Of a stretch of DNA of 64,000 bases, positions 7,820 to 15,963 are shown piece by piece. Both the position numbers and the translations under genes were made by a program. Location of the stretch: assembly GCA_020637615.1 (NCBI GenBank), contig JACKKC010000006.1, forward strand, positions 1-64,000, given 5' to 3'. Position 1 is the stretch's first letter. Each line of letters opens with the position of its first letter. The notes under the pieces are model-generated. The model made no database searches. It was not told the origin of the DNA and saw only the letters and a list, made by a program, of their open reading frames with translations. Origin of the DNA: Rhodovulum sp. (GTDB lineage Bacteria > Pseudomonadota > Alphaproteobacteria > Rhodobacterales > Rhodobacteraceae).

Positions 7820-8129
7820 GGGCGCCTCCCGTTGGGGTCGAATGATGGTCATGATCCTGTTGGCCGAGGGCATCGCGCTTCCCTCGGTCTTCGGCCTTTA
7901 GGTTTAATCGTGAACAATGTCAATTCTATTTGTGTACAATTAACAGCCAGGGCTCGGCCCATGTGAGCGGGGGGGCAAAAAACGCCCGAATCTCAGTTTC
8001 TTGACTGAATCCCGGCAATCGCTATTGTCCACACCGCGAGAGACGATGATTGTGAATGGCCGCTCGGCATGCGCTCGGGGAAGTAGCCTCGCATTGGCCG
8101 AGAACGTCGGCGGAAAGGGTGGCTGACCT
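7820..8129. promoter_or_regulatory. Divergent regulatory region with operator-like 12-mer
   Basis: This gap separates the ornithine-cyclodeaminase-like gene (minus) from a GntR regulator (plus). It contains TTGTGTACAATT at 7930-7941, the exact reverse complement of the 12-mer over the amidohydrolase -10. TGTCAA at 7918-7923 gives a minus-strand TTGACA. No gene is seen in the gap. Confidence 0.6.
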
Positions 8130-8843
8130 GTGGGCGCACATGTAGAATTGAGCGAGGCGCGGTCGCCGGACGAACACCTCCCCCCCATCGAGCAGCGGGT
8201 CCTGAACGACATCATCAAGGCGATCTACGAGCAGCGGCTTCGCCCGGGGACGAAACTCGGCGAGGAGGCGCTCGCCTCCGCCTTCTCGGTCAGCCGGGCG
8301 CGGATCCGGCGCGTCCTCCTAACGCTTTCCCACCAGAAGCTCGTCGACCTGATCCCGAACCGGGGCGCCTTCGTCATCAAGCCTACCGGGAGCGATGCAC
8401 GCGACATCTTCAACGCCCGCCGAAGCCTCGAGGATCTCGTGGTCGAACGGGTCGCGGCCCACCCGGAACCGGCCACCATCCGCAGGCTCCGCGCGCATGT
8501 CCGGTCCGAGGTCGCAGCGCGGCACAGGGGGCAGCGGCGCGAAGCCATACGCATGGCCGGCGAGTTCCATGTCACGCTGGCCCGCCAGTCGGGCAGCCGG
8601 GTATTCCTGAGCATCCTGGAGCCGGTGCTCTCGCAATGTTCCCTCATCGTCAGCATCTATGGCGGCGGGCTGATGCCAAGCTGCCCGGTCGAAGAGCACC
8701 AGTCGATCGTCGATGCCCTGGCGGAGGGTGATGCGGAGCAAGCCCGCCACCTCATGCGGGAGCACCTGATCCATCTGGAAGGAACATTGCGCCTGGAAGT
8801 CGAGGACGAGCAGGAACCGGACTTCGCCTCGATCTTCCAATAG
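8130..8843 (+). CDS. GntR-family (FCD type) transcriptional regulator
   Basis: 237 residues from a GTG start. The N-terminal winged helix-turn-helix spans about residues 20-88: I-Y-E-Q-R-L-R-P-G-T-K-L-G-E-E-A-L-A-S-A-F-S-V-S-R-A-R-I-R-R-V-L, then N-R-G-A-F-V wing residues. A C-terminal all-helical FCD-type domain follows with R-R-S-L-E-D-L-V-V-E-R and F-H-V-T-L-A. It is divergent from the ornithine-cyclodeaminase-like gene. By position it is the best candidate for binding the AATTGTACACAA sites that control the neighbouring catabolic genes; the ligand is unknown. Confidence 0.9.
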   Translation: MGAHVELSEARSPDEHLPPIEQRVLNDIIKAIYEQRLRPGTKLGEEALASAFSVSRARIRRVLLTLSHQKLVDLIPNRGAFVIKPTGSDARDIFNARRSLEDLVVERVAAHPEPATIRRLRAHVRSEVAARHRGQRREAIRMAGEFHVTLARQSGSRVFLSILEPVLSQCSLIVSIYGGGLMPSCPVEEHQSIVDALAEGDAEQARHLMREHLIHLEGTLRLEVEDEQEPDFASIFQ

Positions 8844-8917
8844 GCCCGCCCGGGCCGGTCATCGAGCCGTCGACGGATCGTTCCGGCAGAGTTCCCTCAA
8901 TCACGACCCGCCCAGGG

Positions 8918-9583
8918 CTAGATGAGAATGCCGCGCCACCGGAGGGTGTTGCGGTAGTGGGTGCGGATCGCATCGATGGCTGCGACCGCGTCGCGGCATG
9001 CCAAGGCGTCGATTATGGCGAGGTGCTCCTCCATGGCAGAGACGAGCCGGTCGGGCAGGAACGGCCGGGCATTTCGGATCACGGCCAGACGGTCGCGGTT
9101 CGCCCGGTAGACCGCCGCCGCGACCGGGTTGTCCAGACCGGTGGCGAGCACATCATGGAGGCTGAGACCGGTTGCCATGGCGCGTTGGGCCATATCCGGG
9201 TGAACGCCGCTCCGGGCCGCCGCCTGAACTGCTTGATGATCGGCGCGCAGGGTGTCGAGGGGCAAATCTGCCGAGGTTTCGATCAGCCGCTGGGCGCCCT
9301 GCTCCTCGAGGATCGTGCGGAGATCCAGGCAGTTGCGGACGACATCCGGACTGGCCGTCATCACCTGCACGCCGCGCTTCGGCAGGATGGACATGAGTTC
9401 GCGGGCTTCCGCGCGCTTGACGGCCTCGCGCGTGGCGGCGAGAGGCAGGTCGAGCAGATCGACGAGTTGGGGCATGGACAGGAACTGTCCGGCGGTCAGC
9501 GCGCCGTCCCAGAGCCTGGCGACCAGCCGGGTAAAAGCAAGATCGGCCATCGATTGCTCGCAGTTCGGGGCATGCTCGCTCAT
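8918..9583 (-). CDS. GntR-family regulator (FCD-like), second copy
   Basis: 221 residues. The ATG at 9583 follows GGAAGGC; a longer open frame to 9667 is less likely. The N-terminal HTH is recognisable but divergent (G-Q-F-L-S-M-P-Q-L-V-D-L-L-D-L-P-L-A-A-T-R-E-A-V-K-R-A) and the wing reads I-L-P-K-R-G-V-Q-V. The C-terminal helical part carries the FCD-type L-D-L-R-T-I-L-E-E-Q-G-A and ends with H-Y-R-N-T-L-R. It is convergent with the first GntR gene (74-bp gap). The target is unknown. Confidence 0.8.
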   Translation of the reverse strand: MSEHAPNCEQSMADLAFTRLVARLWDGALTAGQFLSMPQLVDLLDLPLAATREAVKRAEARELMSILPKRGVQVMTASPDVVRNCLDLRTILEEQGAQRLIETSADLPLDTLRADHQAVQAAARSGVHPDMAQRAMATGLSLHDVLATGLDNPVAAAVYRANRDRLAVIRNARPFLPDRLVSAMEEHLAIIDALACRDAVAAIDAIRTHYRNTLRWRGILI

Positions 9584-9747
9584 GGGGGCCTTCCGCAGAC
9601 CGGCGCGCCGAGGCTCAGCCGGTCGCCGGTCGATCCGTGGACGCAACACTTGAGAAGATCGCGGCAAGTGTCCGTCTCAACCCGATAATTTCACCGCCGG
9701 CACTGATGTTCTCCTCAACCAACCGTAGCATCTCAGAGCGGCCCGGA

Positions 9748-9777
9748 GGCCGGTCGGGAAAGCGGTCCCGACCGGCC
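9748..9777. terminator. Strong hairpin 3' of maeB
   Basis: GGCCGGTCGGGA (9748-9759), a 6-nt loop, TCCCGACCGGCC (9766-9777): a perfect 12-bp stem starting 20 bp beyond the maeB stop. It has no U-tract and is interpreted as a terminator or 3'-end protecting stem by position. Confidence 0.55.
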
Positions 9778-9797
9778 CATTGGATCGGGCCCGGGCC

Positions 9798-12077
9798 TCA
9801 GCCGTAGCTCGCGACCGGGGTTCCGGCGAGCGCGGCCATGTTGAGCAGGCCCCGCACGGTTACCCCGGGCGTCACGATATGGGCACGGTTGCCCATCCCC
9901 ATCAGGATCGGACCGACCTCGAGGCCGTCGGCGACGGACTTAAGCAGGTTGCGCGCCGCGCCCGCCGCGTCGGTGTTGGTATAGACCAGCACGTTGGCCC
10001 GACCCGTCAGGCGTCCGCCCGGGAAGAGCCGCTCGCGCAACTCGGGGTCGAGCGCCGCATCGGTGTGCATCTCGCCCTCGTACTCGAAGTCCCGCGCCGC
10101 GCCGTCGAGAATGGCCAGCGCCTCCTGCGAGACTCGCCCCGACCGGCTGTCGAGATTGCCGAACTGCGAGCCCGAGCAGACCGCCACCTTCGGATCGACC
10201 CCGAACCGGCGGACATGGCGGGCGGCAGCAATCACGGTCTCGGCGAGCTGCTGCCCGGTCGGCTCGATGTTGATGTGGGTATCCGCCACGAAGAGCGGCC
10301 CCTTGTCGAGGATGATGAGCGAGAGCGCGCCCACCGGATGCAGCTCATCCGTCGAGAGCACCTCGCGGACGTGGCGCAGGTGCCAGACATAGGGGCCGAC
10401 GGTTCCGCAGATCATGCTGTCGGCCTCGCCCCGGTGCACCATCACCGCGGCGATCGCGGTGGTGTTGGTGCGCAGGATCGACTTGGCCTGGTCGGGCGTG
10501 ACGCCCTTGCGGCGCATGATCTCGAAGTAGCTCCCCCAGTAGTCGCGGAAGCGGGTGTCGCTCTCGGGGTTGACCAGCTCGAAGTCCTGGTTGGGCCTCA
10601 GCGTGATGCCCTCGCGCTCCAGCCGCATCTCGATCACCTCGGGGCGGCCGATCAGGATCGGCCGGTCCGTGGTCTCCTCCAGCATGGCTTGGGCGGCGCG
10701 CAGCACCCGCGGCTCCTCGCCCTCGGCGAAGACGATCCGGCGTTGGACCTGGCGCGCCGCCTCGAAGACCGGCCGCATGATCAGCGCCGAGCGGTAGACC
10801 TGGGTCTGCAGGCGCTGCCGGTAGGCGTCGAGGTCGAGCTCGCGCGTGGCCACGCCCGAGTCGATCGCCGCCTTCGCCACGGCGGTGGCGACGGTGGGCA
10901 GCAGGCGCGGGTCGAAGGGCTTGGGGATCAGGTAGTCCGGCCCGAAGGTCAGCCGCTCGCCCTGGTAGGCCACGCCCACCTCGGCCGAGGTGGTGGCCCG
11001 GGCGAGCTCCGCGATCGCCTCGACGCAGGCGATCTTCATCGCCTCGTTGATCTCGGTCGCGCCGACGTCGAGCGCGCCGCGGAAGATGAACGGGAAGCAG
11101 AGGACGTTGTTGACCTGGTTGGGATAATCCGAGCGCCCGGTCGCGATCAGCGCCTTGGGCGAGGCGGCCCGCGCCTCCTCGGGCATGATCTCGGGCGTCG
11201 GGTTGGCGAGCGCGAAGATGATCGGCCCCTCGGCCATGCGCGCCACCATCTCGCCGGTCAGAAGGCCCGGGCCGGAGACGCCGAGGAACAGGTCGGCGCC
11301 TTCCAGCGCCTCGTCGATGGTCCGGAGCTTGGTCTCGCGGGCGAACTCCGCCTTCTCCGGCGACAGCCCGGTCCGCTCGGCATGGATGACGCCCTTCGAA
11401 TCGAGCATCAGGATGTTCTCGGCGCGCGCGCCCATCGCCATCAGCATCTTGAGGCAGGCGATGCCCGCCGCCCCCGCCCCGAGGGCGACGATGCGGATGT
11501 CCTCGAGGCGCTTGCCGGCGATCCGGAGCGCATTGACCGCCGCCGCCGCGGCGACGATCGCGGTGCCGTGCTGGTCGTCATGGAAGACCGGGATCGACAT
11601 CCGCTCGCGGCAGATCCGCTCGACGATGAAGCAGTCCGGGGCCTTGATGTCCTCGAGGTTCACCGCCCCGAAGGTCGGCGCCAGCCGGCAGACGAGATCG
11701 GCCAGACGCTCGGGGTCGTTCTCGTCCACCTCGATGTCGAAGCAGTCGATGCCGGCGAACTTCTTGAAGAGGACCGCCTTGCCTTCCATCACCGGCTTGG
11801 AGGCCTGCGCCCCGATATTGCCGAGGCCGAGCACCGCGGTGCCGTTCGAGATCACCGCGACGAGGTTGCCCTTGGCGGTGTAGCGCCGCGCATCGTCCGG
11901 GTCCTTCGCGATCTCGAGACAGGCCTCGGCGACGCCCGGCGAATAGGCCCGGGAGAGGTCGCGTCCGGTGGCCATCGGCTTGGTCGCCCGGATCTCGAGC
12001 TTCCCGGGCTTCGGATACTCATGGTAGTCGAGCGCCGCCTGCCGATCTGCAGCCACCTTGGTATTGTTGGACGACAT
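9798..12077 (-). CDS. maeB: NADP-dependent malic enzyme (malic enzyme plus phosphotransacetylase-like domain)
   Basis: 759 residues, the typical length of the bifunctional-looking MaeB class. The ATG at 12077 (M-S-S-N-N-T-K) is preceded by GGGGAGGGAA. The N-terminal malic domain has D-L-S-R-A-Y-S-P-G-V-A-E, G-N-L-V-A-V-I-S-N-G-T-A-V-L-G-L-G-N-I-G, F-H-D-D-Q-H-G-T-A and the NADP fold A-L-G-A-G-A-A-G-I-A. From about residue 430 a phosphate acetyltransferase-like domain follows (R-I-V-F-A-E-G-E-E and later V-A-D-T-H-I-N); in MaeB it is regulatory and not catalytic. It converts malate to pyruvate and CO2 with NADPH. The divergent neighbour is a malate synthase relic. Confidence 0.97.
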   Translation of the reverse strand: MSSNNTKVAADRQAALDYHEYPKPGKLEIRATKPMATGRDLSRAYSPGVAEACLEIAKDPDDARRYTAKGNLVAVISNGTAVLGLGNIGAQASKPVMEGKAVLFKKFAGIDCFDIEVDENDPERLADLVCRLAPTFGAVNLEDIKAPDCFIVERICRERMSIPVFHDDQHGTAIVAAAAAVNALRIAGKRLEDIRIVALGAGAAGIACLKMLMAMGARAENILMLDSKGVIHAERTGLSPEKAEFARETKLRTIDEALEGADLFLGVSGPGLLTGEMVARMAEGPIIFALANPTPEIMPEEARAASPKALIATGRSDYPNQVNNVLCFPFIFRGALDVGATEINEAMKIACVEAIAELARATTSAEVGVAYQGERLTFGPDYLIPKPFDPRLLPTVATAVAKAAIDSGVATRELDLDAYRQRLQTQVYRSALIMRPVFEAARQVQRRIVFAEGEEPRVLRAAQAMLEETTDRPILIGRPEVIEMRLEREGITLRPNQDFELVNPESDTRFRDYWGSYFEIMRRKGVTPDQAKSILRTNTTAIAAVMVHRGEADSMICGTVGPYVWHLRHVREVLSTDELHPVGALSLIILDKGPLFVADTHINIEPTGQQLAETVIAAARHVRRFGVDPKVAVCSGSQFGNLDSRSGRVSQEALAILDGAARDFEYEGEMHTDAALDPELRERLFPGGRLTGRANVLVYTNTDAAGAARNLLKSVADGLEVGPILMGMGNRAHIVTPGVTVRGLLNMAALAGTPVASYG

Positions 12078-12491
12078 AGATTCCCTCCCCTTTCGTGCCG
12101 GCAGAGGACCGGCGCGTTGCAAAAATCATTCGTCGGCGCATCCCGGCGGAACCCCGCATTCAACCGGCAACGCCCCCGCTTCCCCCGGTTCGGCGGCTGG
12201 TTCGGCTCGGCCGAGCTGTTGACACAGTAGCGTCCAGTTGTCTACAATCATCTATAATGTTGTAGACACGATCGCGACAATTCGAATAGGCGGCAGCGCG
12301 ATCTCCCGCGCACGCGGCCCGATGCGCGAAGCTCTCAGACCGTTTGCCGGGCACTGGATCTTGCACTCAAAGATCGGACCTTTCCCGAAGGCACGGATGC
12401 TTGCCGAGCAGGAAGCATCATCGGACGCACAGAAGTAAAGATACCTTCCGCCATCCGCAACGATCTCTTTGTCGCGTCGGAGCCGCCCCCC
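12078..12491. other. maeB upstream region
   Basis: No gene is supported here. It holds the putative double GntR operator at 12238-12269, and an open plus-strand frame that runs in phase into the malate synthase remnant but has no recognisable homology before about 12490. Confidence 0.5.
12238..12269. promoter_or_regulatory. Paired GntR-like operator half-sites around a TATAAT
   Basis: TGTCTACAA (12239-12247) and TTGTAGACA (12260-12268) form a perfect 9-bp inverted repeat separated by 12 bp. Each arm by itself fits the T-x-GT-xx-AC-x-A pattern of FCD-type GntR sites. A TATAAT (12253-12258) sits between the arms. It lies about 160 bp upstream of maeB and about 220 bp before the malate synthase relic, so it could control either direction. 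Confidence 0.55.
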
Positions 12492-12722
12492 TTCGTCGAG
12501 AACGAGACCCTGCCCGGCACCGGGGCGGATGCGGCGGCTTTCCGGATCGGTCTCGCGGCGCTGGTGCGGCATTTCGGGTCGTGGAACGCCGCTCTTCTGG
12601 CCAGGCGCGACGAACTGCAGGCCGCGATCGATGCCTGGCGCCGCGAGGAGCGCGGCGGGCGCGAGGCCTTCCTCGCGGAGATCGGCTACATGCTGCCCGA
12701 GGGCGAGCCTTTTCGGAAATGA
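12492..12722 (+). pseudogene. Malate synthase G N-terminal remnant
   Basis: A 76-codon stretch clearly resembles the N-terminus of malate synthase G: F-V-E-N-E-T-L-P-G-T-G-A-D-A-A-A-F, L-L-A-R-R-D-E-L-Q-A-A-I-D-A-W and F-L-A-E-I-G-Y-M-L-P-E-G-E. It then reaches a TGA at 12720-12722. The other roughly 640 residues, including the catalytic barrel, are absent and no suitable start codon precedes it. It is therefore a gene relic. Its position opposite maeB suggests an ancestral malate/glyoxylate pair. Confidence 0.78.
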
Positions 12723-13280
12723 CGTTCAGCCGTTTGATTTCGCGGTCGATGGCGGAGCCATCGGGTTCGGTAAGCTCATGCACCGCGGTCGGGCAGGAGG
12801 CGGAGCGAGTCTCGGCGTGGAGCCATTGAAATCCAGAAAGGGCAAGTTGCATGCCCGTCGCGACGCCGGAGGCGCTCCGCCTCACCCGTAAGCCCGCCAC
12901 CGACCGTAGGCGCGCAAGCGAATCGCTCCCTGCCCCGCGGCCGGATTTTTGGCGCGTCCGTCCCGTGGTTAGCGGTGTGACATCTTCCGCGCCGCTGCCG
13001 TTATCCGATGGAGCGGATCTTGGTAATCGGAAGAGCATTATATCTGACAAAAATAGTCAAATGATTTAAGGGCTCTGCGGCGTCGTGCCCCGAGCCGAGG
13101 AACCTGCTCCGCCATTTCGTCCCGTAGCCGGCGAAACGGAAGGGTCACCACTTGGCACGTTCCGCAATCCCGACTAAAAAAGATAGGTATACGGCCCCTT
13201 GGGCGCCGGGAGACAGCGGGGGGCGCAAGGGGCGCGCCGCCGGCCGACAATGCAGAAACGATGGCCGACCTGGAGGGGAC
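12723..13280. other. Intergenic region before the exbB operon
   Basis: About 560 bases between the malate synthase relic and exbB. No supported gene is seen: open frames here have low-complexity, out-of-phase composition. The only clear signal is a TGA-N9-TCA palindrome at 13045-13059. Confidence 0.5.
13045..13059. promoter_or_regulatory. Iron-Rhodo-box-like palindrome (TGA-N9-TCA)
   Basis: TGACAAAAATAGTCA matches the TGA-N9-TCA iron-Rhodo box described for iron-uptake genes of Rhodobacteraceae and relatives. It lies in a short AT-rich island about 220 bp upstream of the exbB start, in front of a TonB-energising operon where iron control would be expected. The binding protein is not in this window. 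Confidence 0.55.
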
Positions 13281-14282
13281 GTGAGGCGAATTCGGAAGCT
13301 CGGGGCAGCCTGTGCCCCATTCGAGCGGGCGTGTCTGGCCGGATGTGCGCTGGCCCTGATTCTGGGCGCCGCGGTCATGGCCCAGGAAGGCGCCGGCGGC
13401 CCGGAGCGGCCCGAATTGGCGCCCGCTCCCGCTGACACGGCGGCCGGCGCGCCTGCAGGCGATCCGACCCTCGCCCCACCACCCTCGACCATACCGGCGG
13501 CGCATGTGCCCGAAGGAGCCCTATCGGAGCCCGTTGCGCGGACACAGGGTCCAGTTCCGTCGACCGCGCTGTCGATGCCGCAGGACCTGTCCCCCTGGGA
13601 GATGTTCATGGCCGCCGACCGGGTCGTGCAGGCGGTGCTGATCGGCCTGGCGCTCGCCTCGCTCGTCACCTGGACGATCTGGCTCGCCAAGAGCCTCGAG
13701 ATCCTCGCGGCAAGCACGCGGCTGATGCGGGCGCTGCCGACCCTGTTGGCCGCCGGCAGTCTCGAACAGGCGGACTCGGCGCTGACCGGCCGGCGCGGGC
13801 CACTGGTGGCGATGCTGCGGGCCGCCCGGCACGAGGCGGCGAGCGCCCCCGCGGAAGTGTATCGCGGCGAGGGCGGCGGCTTTCTGGCCCGCGTGTCCTC
13901 GCATCTGGCCCGCATCGAGGCGCAGGCCGTCCGCCGGCTCAACCTCGGGGTCGGAATGCTTGCGACCATCGGCGCCACGGCGCCGTTCGTGGGGCTCTTC
14001 GGCACCGTCTGGGGGATCATGAACAGCTTCATTGGCATTTCCGAGGCGCAGACCACCAATCTCGCGGTGGTGGCGCCCGGGATCGCCGAGGCGCTGCTCG
14101 CGACAGCGCTCGGGCTCGTCGCCGCAATTCCCGCGGTCGTCATCTACAACGCCTTCGCGCGCTGGATCGCCGGTTATCGGGCGCGGCTCGCCGATGCCGC
14201 CGCCGCAGTCGAACGGCTGGCCAGCCGCGATCTCGATCACCGGCGCCTGGTTCCGGCCGTGATCGCGCGTGCGGCGGAGTAG
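13281..14282 (+). CDS. exbB: TonB-system energiser ExbB
   Basis: 333 residues from a GTG at 13281 with GGAGGGG six bases upstream; a longer frame opens at 13152 but lacks a comparable ribosome site. The N-terminus is a signal/TM segment followed by an Ala/Pro-rich periplasmic region (about residues 35-105), as in long ExbB proteins. The MotA/TolQ/ExbB core follows, with three TM helices and the conserved T-A-P-F-V-G-L-F-G-T-V-W-G-I-M-N-S-F block. It forms the inner-membrane proton channel with ExbD that powers TonB. First gene of the exbB-exbD-tonB-PepSY operon. Confidence 0.95.
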   Translation: MRRIRKLGAACAPFERACLAGCALALILGAAVMAQEGAGGPERPELAPAPADTAAGAPAGDPTLAPPPSTIPAAHVPEGALSEPVARTQGPVPSTALSMPQDLSPWEMFMAADRVVQAVLIGLALASLVTWTIWLAKSLEILAASTRLMRALPTLLAAGSLEQADSALTGRRGPLVAMLRAARHEAASAPAEVYRGEGGGFLARVSSHLARIEAQAVRRLNLGVGMLATIGATAPFVGLFGTVWGIMNSFIGISEAQTTNLAVVAPGIAEALLATALGLVAAIPAVVIYNAFARWIAGYRARLADAAAAVERLASRDLDHRRLVPAVIARAAE

Positions 14283-14287
14283 CGGGG

Positions 14288-14734
14288 ATGGCCGGAAGCC
14301 TGGGCCCGAGGAACGCGGAAGGTGGCTTCGAGGAAGCCCATGAGATCAACGTCACGCCGTTCATCGACGTGATGCTGGTGCTTCTCATCGTCTTCATGAT
14401 CGCCGCACCCCTGGCGACGGTCGACGTGGCGGTCGACCTGCCAGGGTCCACCGCCGCCCCCGCGCCGCGGCCCCCGGATCCGGTCTACCTGACCGTCGGG
14501 GGCGACCTCGGCCTCACCCTGGGCGAAGAGGTGGTCGGGCGCGAGGCTCTGGGCGCGGCGCTGGCCCAGGCCGCGGAGGGCGACAAGGAGACGCGGATCT
14601 TCCTGCGGGCGGATTCGAGCGTTCCCTATGGTGCCTTGATGGAGGTCATGGACCTCATGCGCGCCGCGGGATACCTGAAGGTGGCGCTGGTCGCCCTGGA
14701 GAACGGCACCTCGGCAGGACCGGGCCGGCCGTGA
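14288..14734 (+). CDS. exbD: TonB-system protein ExbD
   Basis: 148 residues, typical for ExbD. A short cytoplasmic N-terminus precedes E-I-N-V-T-P-F-I-D-V-M-L-V-L-L-I-V-F-M (about residues 18-36), which contains the essential membrane Asp. A periplasmic ExbD/TolR domain with D-P-V-Y-L-T-V and V-P-Y-G-A-L-M-E-V-M-D follows. It starts 5 bp after exbB and overlaps tonB by 4 bp (GTGA). Confidence 0.96.
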   Translation: MAGSLGPRNAEGGFEEAHEINVTPFIDVMLVLLIVFMIAAPLATVDVAVDLPGSTAAPAPRPPDPVYLTVGGDLGLTLGEEVVGREALGAALAQAAEGDKETRIFLRADSSVPYGALMEVMDLMRAAGYLKVALVALENGTSAGPGRP

Positions 14735-15627
14735 GCGTCGCGCATGCCATGCTCCTGGAGCCGGACCGGCCGGGCACGGGACAGGCGGCGCTCTGGCTGG
14801 CGGCGGCGGGCATAGCAATGGCCGCCCATATCGCGGCGGCGCTCCTGGCGCTCCGGCAGCCGGCGGCGCCCCTGCCGGAGTTGTCCGCGCCCCCGGCGAT
14901 CTCCATCGATCTCGTGCCGATGCCGGTGGCGCCGCAGGCCGCGGACGAGCGGATCGCTCCGGACCTGATGGACGCGCCCGAGGTGAATGTGGATGCTCCG
15001 GACAGCATGGCGGCGCCTGTCCCGCCTCCCTTGGCCGCCGAGGCCGCGGCACCCGATGCGCCGGCGAACCTGTCGCCAGTGCCGGATCTACTGCCGAGGC
15101 CGTTGGCCGAGGCACGGCCCGAGGTTCAGCCGGAGGTGGCGCTGCCCGAAGCGTCGCCGGCCGAGGCTCGCCCGCTCTCGCGCCCGAAGGACCTGCGCGT
15201 CGTCGCGGCGCCGAAGAATCAGGAGGTCGAAGAGGCCGAGCAGCCCCGCCCGGCGCAACCGTCCCGTGCCGCTGCGCGGGCCCAGGTCCGGACCGATCAG
15301 GCCGAAGCAGCGGCCGCCCCGCGCCCCGCCTCCGGCAACCGTGGCGTGTCGCCGGCGAAATGGCAGGCGCAGCTGATGGGACATCTTGAGCGGCTCAAGC
15401 GATACCCGCCGGGCGCGCGCCGCCGCCGGGAGGAGGGCGTCGTGCTCGTGCGGTTCCTGATCGACGATCGCGGCATCGTGCAATCGGCCCAACTCGTGCG
15501 CTCCTCCGGCCATGCCGAGCTCGACGAGGCGGTGCTGGCACTCATCCGCCGTGCCTCGCCCGTGCCGGCGCCGCCTGCCGGCGCCCCGCGCAGCATCACA
15601 GCTCCCGTCCGGTTCGACGTGCGATGA
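14731..15627 (+). CDS. tonB: TonB protein
   Basis: 298 residues from a GTG that overlaps the exbD stop. The architecture is classical: an N-terminal TM anchor (about residues 20-42), a long Pro/Ala/Glu-rich periplasm-spanning region (about 45-205), and a C-terminal TonB domain with L-K-R-Y-P-P-G-A-R-R-R-R-E-E-G-V-V-L-V-R-F, then S-S-G-H-A-E-L-D-E-A-V. It transduces the proton-motive force to outer-membrane receptors; none is encoded in this window. Confidence 0.95.
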   Translation: MSVAHAMLLEPDRPGTGQAALWLAAAGIAMAAHIAAALLALRQPAAPLPELSAPPAISIDLVPMPVAPQAADERIAPDLMDAPEVNVDAPDSMAAPVPPPLAAEAAAPDAPANLSPVPDLLPRPLAEARPEVQPEVALPEASPAEARPLSRPKDLRVVAAPKNQEVEEAEQPRPAQPSRAAARAQVRTDQAEAAAAPRPASGNRGVSPAKWQAQLMGHLERLKRYPPGARRRREEGVVLVRFLIDDRGIVQSAQLVRSSGHAELDEAVLALIRRASPVPAPPAGAPRSITAPVRFDVR

Positions 15628-15959
15628 CCGCTCGCCACACTGGCGCATTCGTCGCGGCCCGGCGGATCGGAGGCGCGCTCGGCGGCGTCATCGTCGCATA
15701 TCCGCGCGCGGCGCGATGGTTTCTCGCCGGTCCGGCCGCCTTGCTCGCATCGCTTGCGACCATGGCGGCAATGCCGCTCTGGCTGCCGGCCGGAGCCGGC
15801 GGCGTCGACGATATCGTGCTGGCGGTCGTGCTGACGCCGCTGCTCTGGGCGGTTCCGTTCTTCTATGCCTGTCTCGAGCCGGAGCTCCCGCGCTGTGCCG
15901 CGATGCTCGCGGGCCTGACGCTCGGGCAGGCGCTCCTTGTGGCCGTGGCGATGGGGTGA
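15624..15959 (+). CDS. Small membrane protein in iron operon (DUF3649-like)
   Basis: 111 residues with about three hydrophobic segments (near 38-53, 62-80 and 92-110). It overlaps the tonB stop by 4 bp (ATGA) and precedes the PepSY gene by 4 bp, so it is translationally coupled within the operon. In many PepSY iron-uptake operons this place is held by a DUF3649 protein; hydropathy and length fit, but the family call is by context. Function unknown. Confidence 0.7.
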   Translation: MTARHTGAFVAARRIGGALGGVIVAYPRAARWFLAGPAALLASLATMAAMPLWLPAGAGGVDDIVLAVVLTPLLWAVPFFYACLEPELPRCAAMLAGLTLGQALLVAVAMG

Positions 15960-15963
15960 CGCG

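Noticed and set aside
9780..12230. An 816-codon open frame on the plus strand opposite maeB
   Set aside because: It is the antisense of a clearly recognisable maeB, with the Arg/Gly/Asp/His-rich composition typical of antisense frames in GC-rich DNA and no ribosome site or family.
12418..13050. A 210-codon minus-strand frame over the malate synthase relic
   Set aside because: No recognisable family. The sense strand carries a clear malate synthase G remnant, and the rest is Arg-rich shadow sequence.
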